Shown here: piece by piece, positions 1-11,200 of the stretch
How positions within the stretch are numbered: the first letter of the stretch is position 1
Layout of the letters: each line of letters begins with the position of its first letter
Assembly: GCA_023630585.1 (NCBI GenBank)
Contig: CM042544.1
Span: 18,947,256-19,011,255, forward strand
Direction of reading: 5' to 3'
Source of the DNA: Cranoglanis bouderius
Lineage: Eukaryota; Chordata; Actinopteri; Siluriformes; Cranoglanididae
Length of the DNA: 64,000 nt
Program-made: the position numbers and the translations under genes
The notes under the pieces: model-generated
Told to the model about the DNA's origin: nothing
Database searches by the model: none
The model's input: the letters and a program-made list of their open reading frames with translations, nothing else

Positions 1-2794
1 CCATACTGTTGGTTTATTCATTGCAAGAACAACCCAGAAATCATGTGGAAAACTGAATGGAATTGTGCTATAATTTTCCAGACAGTCTGTGTGAGAGTAT
101 ACTGATGTGTCACTAACTGTTTGCTGTATCAGGAATCAGCCTGTAGTTACAGACCCCACTACAGGGGAAAAAAACTGCCACAGGCATTTTCCCAACCACC
201 AAGAAGAGGAAAGTTCTTCTGAACCCGCCTCCTGTAAATAAGCCACATAATTTGTAGGTTAAAAAAAAAACTTGGGGGATCCTGAAACAACGGAAATTAA
301 TTCCATGTGGCTACTATGGTGCTACAGAGATATGGACAGGGATTTCCTGGTGAGGCTGAGACGGAGTGGAAAAGTAAGAAACTGAAGAAACTCTTTCCAT
401 GATATGTTATTTCTCTGGAATTGAATAAGCCCCAGAGCCACAGAAAAGACCTCCTGCTGTTCATGGTTTTAATTATGAGTTCACTAAAACAATGCAAAGA
501 TCAGCCAACTGCAATCCTGTTTTTAATAGCTGTATTAATAATAAGATGTAAAAGTGTAATTACCAGTTACTTATTATTATTTTTTTTTTTTATAATTCCA
601 AAACAAACATTAGTCTAAACACATTGCACAGTGAGCACAACAGCACTCTATTATGGACAAAAACATACTATAAATCAAAAGCATCCAGGAAATGAATTGT
701 TCTATTATTTATGCTATATAAACCCTAAAAAGGGCCACAGTGAATGTTCTGAGTCAGGTATCAACTGTGGGTATATCAAACCAAAAAACCCAAACTTTGC
801 CAAGCTAGGGTCAATAGCAAAAAAGAATGCATGACTAGAGTCATGTTCTTCTGGCAGATTCAGCAGGAGGACTAGCTTATTAACGTTTCAGGACACCCTG
901 TTTTATAACAGCAGTATGTACATTAAGGATGTAGTGATACATGCCTGTCATATTTCGATTCATGATTCTGGGCTCAGCTTCTCTGACCTGGGAAAAAGAT
1001 CGATTAAGAGATGTAGCAGTGCCTGGGATGTCATTTTAGCTGGAAATAGAGCTCCAAAGTTGGCTAAAATGCCAAACTTCCACGGGCATCTTTCTCAGGC
1101 ACAGTAGACAACAGGGCTGGTGTCGGGTGAAAGCTACTGAAGAGATTTTTGTAATGGTTATAATGTGGTCATGTAACCTAATAACGTGTCGGTCAGTATA
1201 ATCCAGAGCTATCGGTCACTTCACAAGTGCAGACAATTCCCGTTTTGGTAATGGCACAGGCACTCCATGAAAGAACACAATCATATGACCAGTGTGCTGT
1301 CTATATATTTTAACTCTATGGGATACATATTTTGCGACCTCTGGTGTGCAAACGGTGCAATTGCATTACATGCATAATTATTAGAATGCTGATATTGCAC
1401 ATTTCCATGATGCACATCATGTCACAACTGTTTTGTTACATCCCTAATGTACATACATACCAAAAAATTTACCAATTGGTTAGTGCGAGCTAACAAGCTA
1501 CCACTACCTAGCTAAATGAACCTTCTAGTAAAAATGTTACAAAATTTGCAGACAAAACACTGTCTATCACTCACAAACAACTATCTACCAAGCTAGTTAC
1601 CTGATCTGTGAACTGGTACGGTAACACCAGAAAATACAGTTTGTCCACGGCTTAATGCTAGCTAAATCACAAGACCTTGTTTTCATGGTTGAAATTTGAA
1701 GAACACAAAGAGTAAATACGAAACAAACAAGCATACTGCTGCAGTTATATCAAGTCTCAGAATCAGCACAGAATATTAATACATCAGTACTTTGTATCAG
1801 GCAGGGATTCTATATGTGTAAACTGTGTTAAAGTAGAAAACAACTGGAACAACTGCAACTTGGATGAAATTGTGGAATGAAAAATACTCCCCTCTATTTA
1901 TGTGCCAGTGCAAAGGTCTGTTTACTGGTTTATACTGATGTTTGCTATTTTGATTGGGTGCAAGACATTTATTCCCTGTTTGCACTATCCTAGACATAAC
2001 CTAATGAGCTGCACTGAAGTTTGTGCGACATTCAAAATCCACCAGTGCAGCATAATTTTTAAACCCATTTAGACCAAAATGTACAGTATGTTCCTTGCCA
2101 CTTCCTGAATCCCCCTCTTGGCACAGATATCATGATAAGACAGGACTTTCCTGATTTCAAGTGCAGCCATCAAAGTCCTGTTCTTACAACCTGGTTTAAT
2201 GCAACATTAAACTTTTATTTTAATCAGTGTTTAAATCCATACCAGCTGTTAGAAGCATCATAAAAACGCACACCCATGTGTTCAGCAGTGCAAGTCTCCA
2301 TACTCCTACATGAATGAAACTGGAAGTTGGTTTGAAGTAGGTCATACAGAACTAATTTTTAAAACCATTAAAATGTGTGCTTGCATGGGATGCAATCATC
2401 CTTAATGAGAACATACAAGCTCCCTGAACGATAAAATACAGCAAAAGCAGCTCCTTATTGTACATTGTCAAAGGTTAATGTACCTGGACAAATGTAATTT
2501 AACATAAAAGTCAGTGGCTGGCCACACTATGAAGTTCCTTAACTGTGCTTCATGCCCAAGTAGAGCACAATACTGAGACATGACGGAAAGTGTACGGCCA
2601 AATCTGTGTGTGACTTCATAAGCATTACATAACTCGGGTGTTTCTCTGCATGTGTTCTTGTGTGTCCTCCCCTGACGTCATTTCTAAACGCCCAGGATTT
2701 ATTTTAATGCTCAAGAGCCCAAGTCCAGTATTCTTGGTATTAAAGAAACACGTTTTTACATGCCAAAAATCAAGGTTAAACATATGCAAGAACA

Positions 2795-3087
2795 GATGGC
2801 CGCCTCACAGCTCCAGGGTCCCTGGTTTGATCCCGAGCTCTACTTAGTGTCTGTATGGGTTTCCTCCCACCTCCCAAATACATGCCAGTAGGTGGATTGA
2901 CTAAGTTAAATCGCCCCAACGTGCGAATGAGTGTGTGAATGTGTGTGTATGGTGCCCTGCGATGGACTGGCATCCCATCCCGGGTGTATTCCTGCCTCAT
3001 GCCCGGTGTTCCCGGGATAGACTCCGGATCCACCGCGACTCTAACCAGTAAAAGTGGTTACTGAAAGCGAGTAAGTGAGTGAGATAG
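2795..3087 (+). repeat. tRNA-derived SINE (Mermaid-like)
   Basis: The copy begins with a degenerate pol III promoter region (GCCTCACAGCTCCAGGGT followed by GGTTTGATCC, a box B-like motif). It continues with the characteristic body GGTTTCCTCCCACC, GTGAATGTGTGTG, CCCTGCGATGGACTGGCATCC, and ends in GAGTAAGTGAGTGAG. Two further copies occur in the window (22410-22640 and 54945-55205). The family assignment comes from memory of fish SINEs. Confidence 0.7.
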
Positions 3088-3293
3088 ACAAAAACACACA
3101 GCTGGGTCTGCTTTCGCATTATCATGAGTGACATTTTATGGCTTACTAAATTAAAAGTAAAGATTTATCATAACATTATAATATAATTCCCAGAACTTGA
3201 ATAACTGCTTGTTCTGCAAATGGAAGTGTATTTTGAATAATGTGGGTCTAAAACATGTATTTGTCTTTTTGTGCTTCTCCCTTCCTATCAGTG

Positions 3294-3297
<4 letters not shown>

Positions 3298-3331
<34 letters not shown>

Positions 3332-3332
3332 C
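3298..3332. repeat. (TTA)n microsatellite
   Basis: About eleven to twelve uninterrupted TTA units. Confidence 0.95.
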
Positions 3333-3860
3333 GCTGTTCATATTAACTTTAGTGTGCGTGCTCAAACTACAAACTTATACATAACGTCAAACCTGCTGAA
3401 AAATATCGAGGTGTATGTGTCTGCCCCCAAACAGCCTAATCGCGTCGCTGAGCTGCTCAGATTTAACGACTGAATGTATTTTGGGGGGATTCGAATAGAC
3501 AGTAAATTTGAGAAAGAGCAGCTCAGACACCATGTGACATCTCAACTCTCAAGCACTGCATTATATTTTAAGTCACTAATATATTTAACACACGAAGTCT
3601 AGTCTCTGAGCAAGACACGTGATTTCCTAAAAGTATCTAAATCCCAAATATATCTAAATCGTGTCAATCGACAGCACCTTTATTAAAACCATTCTGTTTC
3701 TATTCAACCTTAACGCGATGGAATTAAGATGATTAACACCCAGTCAGTGCTGGGTAACAAAACACCTGATAAAGTTGGGTCTCAAAAAGAATGAACGCGT
3801 ACTGTTTTAGACAAATCCGGTCATACAGTAGTACGGAATAAAACAACATCAAAGCTCACC

Positions 3861-3946
3861 AAAACAATTAGACTGTCAGTATCAACAGAAGGTAAACCCC
3901 AACTCCCTTTCCAGCAAAACAACTCTAAGGGGGCCGCCATCTTGTT
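3861..3946 (-). promoter_or_regulatory. Possible promoter / non-coding first exon with YY1-type motif
   Basis: On the minus strand 3945-3934 reads CAAGATGGCGGC, the YY1 motif typical of housekeeping promoters near the start site. It is followed 70-80 nt downstream by a good splice donor (exon base 3861, then GTGAGC). This would fit an untranslated first exon of a gene transcribed leftward, out of the window. No coding exon of such a gene was found in 1-3850. Confidence 0.3.
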
Positions 3947-5150
3947 CAACTCAAATAACCTTTGACTCGGAAGTAATCTTTTACAGAGCTGCAGAAAACA
4001 ACAAAATGTTTAGGATATTCTTTGGGAAAATGGCGTGGTGTAACATTCGCAGATTTTTTGTTTGTTTGTTTGTTTTTAATTATAAAAGAATTTAACATGT
4101 ACATTAATTTTACTTGATTGTCTAATGCTCTACCTGACCAGGATAGGTTGCTGAAGATGATTGAATTCATGTCTACATGTTCTAATGAAAAGTCTCATCT
4201 GCATTTAGAGAAAACAGAAAGGGTGGAGCAGCAAATCATAAAAGTTTAATCATAAACAGAATCATACACAGTTACTGTATGAAACATGCCATGCTATGAC
4301 AACAAATTCTAATCGTTTTGTTTACTGTAAAAATATATTCCAATAGCACAAGGGCATTTGCCCAACTGCCACTGTTCATATGCAATTCCTCTTTTTGTCG
4401 GAGAAAACGTAGAAATCTCTAGCCAAGATGCTAGTAGGCGACGTTTTATCTGTCGCTAACTATTAGTATACCAAAATCTGAAAACGATTTAGGCATGTTA
4501 TGGTGTCATACATGAGGATATTGTTTTACAGATGCAGAGGGACCATAAGCTGGACATAAATTTTCATCTGTGTTGCAACAGTTCAACACTGCTGCTGGCA
4601 AGACATGGGCCAGAACATTCACAAGACATGACATCACGTGCTGTGTTCAGAGATAAAGGGTAGTTCTGTTTGTTCTTTTAGAGGCCAGAAAGGTCTCCAT
4701 GTTTCCGGACTTCTTCTTGCAAAACTCATCTGAACGTGGTCTCTTTGACTGCTGAAATGTTGTTCTGTCTTGTTCTGAGTTTATTACAACGGTTCCATCA
4801 TAAATAAATAAACCACATTCACAACCACTTCGTGTTCTCTTCTTTTAATAGAAGCCAAAAAACAAAATTCCAGCTCAAAAACAAGGACAATTACATAAGA
4901 GCAAAATCACAGATCAAAGGTAGCCAAAATATAAGTCTACTCTAGAGACAATGGCCTATGTATAAAAGAAAATCTGCTGCCTTCTAGTGGGGAACTGGCT
5001 GATAGACCATGTCTTGACAAATATGGCCAGTGTCCAGCACAGCTCTTGATTTCCTGCCCAAAACCAAATGATTCAACTTATTTGACTCAACTCATATTGT
5101 ATGATATTGACAACAGTTCTCAAAGTGGGGTCTAGGGACCCCCAGGGGTG

Positions 5151-5254
<104 letters not shown>

Positions 5255-5458
5255 TCACCAGATAAAAATACATCCTAAGTGCATAAATGTTTTTGCAGTT
5301 CACAGCAGATCACTAAACTTTATTAGATTTAAATCACATATAGTACTGTAAATGAGCACTCCTGGTATAGGCTCCTGTAGCAGTGCTTCACAGGATATAT
5401 GCTAAATTATGGTGCAAAAATAAACCAGAAGTATAGAATGTACATGACCTTTCAAATT

Positions 5459-5622
5459 TACATTTACGGCATTTGGCAGACACCTTTATCCAGAGCGACT
5501 TACAGAAGTGCTTTGAAGTCTTTATCACTAGGTCATGGACTAAGAATACCATCAGTCTTAGAACTCTGTTGGGGAGGTAATAGAGTAAGAAAAGCACACA
5601 GACAACACTTAAAAAAAAAAAA
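5459..5622 (-). repeat. L2-type LINE/SINE 3' tail fragment
   Basis: It starts with CATTTACGGCATTTGGCAGA and the core TTATCCAGAGCGACTTACA, the shared 3' tail of L2-clade LINEs and dependent SINEs read on the minus strand. The body then follows the same order as the copy at 38588-38815 (GTGCTTTGAAGTCT, ACTAGGTCATGGACTAA, CTCTGTTGGGGA, AGTAAGAAAAGCA). Truncated. Confidence 0.65.
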
Positions 5623-5682
5623 GTTAGATTCAAACAAATGTTATATTCTACCAAAATAATTGTTACCACTGATGATTTAGGC

Positions 5683-6778
5683 TCAGGATTTTGCAACACG
5701 CTCATGTCTCTCGGTTACAAACCTCAGGGTAGCATACTGGGTCTCACTTGAGGACTGTGGAGAATGATTGCAGACACATTAAAGCGTTTATTTTTGAAAG
5801 TAACATAAGAATTAGCAGAGCCAGGTAAGTATTTCTGTATTTTACACCAATTTTTTAATGCACCTTCTTCCTCTCTGACAAGTCCGTAAGATCTTGTTAT
5901 TTATTAGCTTGCAAAATCAGCCACATAATTTGGTAAACAGACTCACAACACAATTTATACAAAATGTGGTGTTGACCTAATGACCATGAGTAAATAGCTA
6001 TTATAGTTATATACTATTTACTAGTACAACATTCCTGTAAATATGTTTTTAAAAAGAAAGAAAGAAAGAGATTAATATATCTGTACTTCTTATTCTTACT
6101 TGTTGATGTTGCTGTGAGGCATTATTGTCCCTCCCAAGCATCAAAATAGCTGAAGAAAACAAACACCTCATTCTTAAAATATTTCATCAGTATACTGTAT
6201 ATTACAAACGCTCATATTTTTCCAGATTTCATACCTGAATACACATTTTTTCTATTTTAATATGGTATCTACAGTATACTCAGATGGCTTAATATTTATA
6301 GGCTAATGATAGTATCTTATTCCAGATATAATCATTTCTTCTTTTTTTACATTGAATATTCATGACATACCTCTTCTGTATATGCAGGCACATATGGCTA
6401 GGATTCCTAAGATGATCAGAAGTGAGATTCCTCCCAAAACAGCCAAGGGGACCAAACATTGATGTTCCTTAACTGCAATAAACCATTAAACAGATGGTTT
6501 ATAGATTACAGAGATAACTTAATCATAGCCAATATGTAACACAGCGGGTGCTGAGTTACAATACTCAAACCTTGCACCTTTGAATAAAATCATAAGTTGT
6601 AAATAAAGGTAATATGACTCCAAAACTCTCATTTCTAAGTGAGAAAGAGAAATTCTTGAATGAGTCATTATAAATCTTGTCAGGAAAAAAAAATTTGTTC
6701 CACTGAAATTAATGGAAAAAACTTCAAACTTCATTTAAACTGAAAACCAAAAGAACTCCTATTAACAAAATATAAAAA

Positions 6779-6809
<31 letters not shown>

Positions 6810-7425
6810 CCTTGTTTTAAATCTGTCTTGTGGTCATGAGTGTTCACTTTCTTCTTGTTGGTTATATCTGGAGCTGAAATAAACAAAAACTGACATCAAA
6901 CACAAACCACAGTAGAGACCAGAAAAACAAACATATTCAAATTAGTATAGATTTATTAAGGACATTTACCCAAAACTATCAGCGCTGTTCCATTACCCAT
7001 ATAATCCACACCTTCATTCAACAGTAAACAATAAAATGTGCCGTTATCTGAAGGACTGGCTCGGGAAATTTTCAGTGAACATAGTGTGTCTTGCTGAGCT
7101 TTTCTGGTAATGGTCCTGAAGCCTGGGTTGTAGATCCTAAGGCCATTTTCTTGTTGGTACAGGAGCCATCTGACAGAGGAGCACTGACCAAATGCATTTG
7201 CGATATCACATGTTAACGTGACATTTGTACCATCATCCACAGTCAAACTGGAAGACTGAAAGACCAGAGTCCCACCTATAACACATATTAAGAAAAAATA
7301 TATAGTTTTTGTGAAGAAAATTTACACATCCACACTTTATTTATAGTAAATTTTTTTTTTTTTTAAACTGCCTTACCAGTATATATCAGCTGAAAGAGAA
7401 AAATCAGAAAGAAACTATAAAGCAT
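5683..7425 (-). CDS. Single V-type Ig-domain membrane receptor with ITSM-like tail
   Basis: Six exons: 7377-7425, 6970-7275, 6811-6873, 6371-6472, 6100-6149, 5683-5754; all junctions are GT-AG and in frame, giving 213 aa. Residues 1-16 are a signal peptide (MLYSFFLIFLFQLIYT). Residues about 20-118 are one V-set domain: Cys39 and Cys99 in the canonical DNGTFYC setting, Trp53, an extra Cys48/Cys82 pair, and a J-like NGTALIVLG strand. A lysine-rich stalk (119-139) and a transmembrane helix (about 146-169) follow. The 44-residue tail has one tyrosine motif, TQYATL (195-200), which fits the ITSM consensus TxYxx[VIL]. The architecture is that of a leukocyte inhibitory or switch receptor (CD8-, NITR- or CD300-like). 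I cannot assign a family. The start is the only ATG before the signal peptide. It is head-to-head with the mucin gene, 776 bp between ATGs. Confidence 0.85.
6779..6809. repeat. (AAT)n microsatellite
   Basis: About ten AAT units lying immediately after the donor of exon 3 of the Ig receptor gene (minus strand), so it occupies the first bases of that intron. Confidence 0.9.
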
Positions 7426-8201
7426 TGTGTTGTCTTGACTAACCACTTCTACTGATACTTAAGAAAAACGAAAACTGCTAACATTAGCATGTTACCTTCA
7501 TTCAATTTGTCAACAAAGCTTCACATGTTTTGTGACCTCAATATAAAAACCGCAAATAGGCTACCTACTTTTGAATTTTCCATAACTGTCTTTGATTGTT
7601 AATTATATCACACACAGCTATCTTGCTTGTGCTACGCATGTTCACGTGTTTCAACTGAGCCCTATCTGAGAGGCTTTTCCCTATGAATAGCCTAAGCTGG
7701 CCCATCATAAAAGGAAAATCTATTTCAGGTTTCGAACCTCGATTCAAAATTAACAGCCATATGATTCTCAATGAAGCTCCTATATGAATCACTAGTGGGC
7801 AGTAAGGAGCATCATATCAGGACGAACACCTACTGTAGTTGAGGAGGTTTGACTTATCTTATTTATGACATCTTCATGACCTTTTAAAACAATAAAGGAA
7901 TCTTCCACAGTCATAGAAAATGTTACTCAGTCAAACCTAGTCTATGTTTTTGTGTCCTTTTCATACAGAGACACGGTTCCATATATCTTCCTGTGTAAAA
8001 TAAAGTATCCATGTGGATGTGGCCCACTGATTAAGCAGATGGGTCCCACCCCAGTGCCTGCTCAGGTGCTCAAACAATAAAGGGACTGTTCACTCTCATA
8101 GTGAGGCACTGCATCTAAAGCACTGTTTCATTAGGACAAAAGCTGAGGAGAAGAGTTTACAGGCTGAAGGATTAGCACTAATGTGCATTATCATCAAAGA
8201 G
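7426..8201. promoter_or_regulatory. Shared intergenic region between two divergent genes
   Basis: This 776-bp stretch separates the start codons of the Ig receptor (minus) and the mucin (plus) and must hold both promoters. I see no CpG-rich island and no clear TATA box at a defined distance, so transcription starts are not placed. There is an upstream in-frame ATG at 8181 in the mucin leader region. Confidence 0.4.
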
Positions 8202-11200
8202 ATGTCTCTTTATTGGATTATTGGGTTCCTAATGCTTTGGTCAGGTAAGGTGTTAATATATTTTTTAATGTACAAGGATGAATATCCTCCACGATAACAG
8301 GTGGAGAATGATCAATTTACAATATTTACAATTATGAGCAACAACTCATGTGAAACCAATGAATAACTATGAATTACATTAAACAAAAATGTTCCCCTTA
8401 GAAAGTCATCACACAATTTTGCATAAGTATATGGTACATTGTATATAGTATGGTGATGTAAGCCAACCTGTTCACAAAAATGCATAAGATCTATAAAATG
8501 TTTTCATATATTGTGTTTTATTTTCGTCAAGGACCACTAGAAAATATGTATGGAATAAGCAGTATTGCACTACTATGGAATTTACAATTGTTCAAATTTC
8601 TAAGAATCTAAGACAACAACAACAACAAGAACAACAACAACAATAATAATGAAGGAGATATCATGTAGCTTTTGTGAAATATTCTCTGGTGTCATTGTCA
8701 CAAGTTTTATCCACAATCCAGTTGTCTCCAAATACTTTTGAATTACATTTCCTTAATTTAAAGACAATGCAGCATAACATTAATGTCTCTATCTCATATA
8801 CGTATGTGTATATGTTGAAATACAACTGGCCATTGGCCATTTGGCAGATCGCTGATTATCTTGAGTAAATATTTTCCATGGATCTGTGTTTGTGCAGGTG
8901 TTATTACAGCTGGCAATGTTACAGCAGCCCCTGGAATTGGCACAACAACTTCAAATGAAATCTCTGCCTTTATCATTAGCATAAAAATAACTAACCGCAT
9001 TTACAACGACTCACTTGAAGACCACCAATCACAGTACTATAAAACACTACGAGAGGAAGTTGAGAATGTGGTAAGATGCCTTATTCTTAACCAACAGAAA
9101 GAAAGTCTCAGAGTAAAAATCTTCATTAATGAGTAATCATACACTCAAAGAAAAAAAGCTTTACAATGTAATTGTCTTATACTAAAATTTTTATTAATAT
9201 ACTTTTTCATGGATTTTGGATCATGGATTTTAAACCTAGCAAACTTCTTATTTTTCCCCATTTGTTCAGTTTTTTGAGATGTATAAATTTACACCATCAG
9301 CTCAGTATCAAGAGATTGCTGACATGACTTTCAGGTAAAAAAAAAAAAAAAAAATTACATAATATTTTTGTAAGCCATGGCCTGGAGTAATGTGTAAATG
9401 TAATGTGTAATTTTATTTTCCTCAGCAATGGATCTGTGATTGCCAATTCCACAGTGTTATTTGGAACTAAGCAAATAAGTGGAAAGAATATGAAAAGCAT
9501 CTTTGTTACCAATTATCAACATCACCCCACGATGATACTGCATCTAAACATCAACTATACTGCAGGTAAAAACATCTCTCATATTGTCTGAGTTTTTATT
9601 GCAATGCATCAAGACAGTGAGTGACTGAAGCATTAGGGGTACACACAGAATTAGACAATAGTCTGAAGCTATTACATGCTTTAACATTAATACAGTGGGT
9701 ATAGATAAGAATCACCCCCCTTTAAAATAATCACATTTTGTTGCTTTTCAGCCTGAAATGAAGACGGACACAGTTTTTGTTTTATCCAGCTGTATTTACT
9801 CAGTGCAACTTATAACATCCAAGTGAAAGATATAACAACAACATGTCAGGAAAAAAAAAAAAAAAAACCCAGAACAACTGAGTTGGAAAAAGGATCACCC
9901 CCCTCCTAAAAATGACTTGTAAACTCAATAAGGTGCAGCTAATCACCTTCTCAATGGCACGCAAAACCATTTGACTTTCAACTGTGATCAGCTGTGGTCA
10001 TTATGTTTAGCTCAGCATAAAAAGAGCTTTCCTGGAGCATTTTGTAGTGCAACTGAAGCAAACAATCAACTATGGGTGGCAAGGCACTGTCAAAAGATCC
10101 CCGGGATAAATTTGTGGACAGGCACAAGTCAGGAGATGGATACAAAAAAATTTCAAAGGCTTTATCAATGCCTAGAAGCACAGTGAAGTCTATTATTAAG
10201 AAGTGGAAGGTATTTGGTACAACTCAGACCCTCCCTGGATCAGGACGCTCCAAACTGGATGAAAGAGCCAGGAGGAAACTGGTCAGAGAGGTTACCAAGA
10301 GGCCTACAGCAACTCTGAAGCAGTTGCAGGAATTTATGACAAGAGTGGTCATTGTGTGCATGGGACAATAATATCACAAATTCTCCACAAATGTGGCTTG
10401 TTTTGGGAGGGTTGCAAGAAAAAAGCCACTCTTCAAGAAAGGCCACATGCAGTCACGACTGAGTTTTGCCAAAACGCACCTTGAAGATTCAGGTCAGATG
10501 AGAATAAAATTGAATTATTTGGCCTCAACACCAAACGATATGTCTGGCAGAAATCCAATACAGCTCACCATCCAAATAACACCATTCCTACATTAAAGCA
10601 TGGAGGTGGTAATATCCTGTTATGGGGGTGTTTCTCTGCAGCAGGGACTGGAGCACTTATCAGGATAGAAGGAAAAATGGATGGGGCAAAATACCGTCAA
10701 ATTCTTAAGAAACATCTGCTGCCCTCTGCCAGAAAGCTGTCAGTGGGAAGAAGGTAGTTCAACATAATGCGGGTGATCCTTTTTCCCAACTCAGAGATTC
10801 TGTTATTTATTTATTTATATTTTTTTCTGACATGTTGGCGTTATATCTTTCACTTGGATGTTATAAGTTGCACTGAGTAAATACAGCTGGATAAAACAAA
10901 AACTGTATCCGTCTTCATTTCAGGCTGAAAAGCAACAAAATGTGATTATTTTATAGGGGCGTGATTCTTTTCTATACCCACCGTACATGTTCAGTAGATT
11001 GTAGACAATACATTATAGATTAGAAATAAATCATGAATGATTGTAAAACCTTAACTATCTGTATGATTCGGTCTTCCCCTTGCAGACCAAGAACCCATTC
11101 CTGTCTTGTCAAACATTTCTCCTTCTATCTCCTCTATGACTACATCCATCACCAGCCCTAAAAGCCACACCACCACAGAGTTATCTGACCACACATCTGG

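Larger units (their letters stand above)
1..3850. other. Non-coding stretch, no gene recognised
   Basis: I see no exon with family similarity here. It holds a short T-rich/A-rich texture, one tRNA-derived SINE (listed separately), a TTA microsatellite at about 3298-3332 and scattered AATAAA-like signals on both strands (for example TTTATT at about 12-17, a minus-strand AATAAA). Segments around 920-1440 look like a decayed DNA transposon (degenerate inverted ATGATTC / CATCATG-type motifs), but I cannot define its ends. It may be intron or 3' UTR of a gene lying to the left. Confidence 0.4.

Noticed and set aside
920..1440. Possible hAT-type element (inverted ATGATTC / CATCATG-like motifs)
   Set aside because: Too degenerate to define ends or orientation; not listed as a mobile element.
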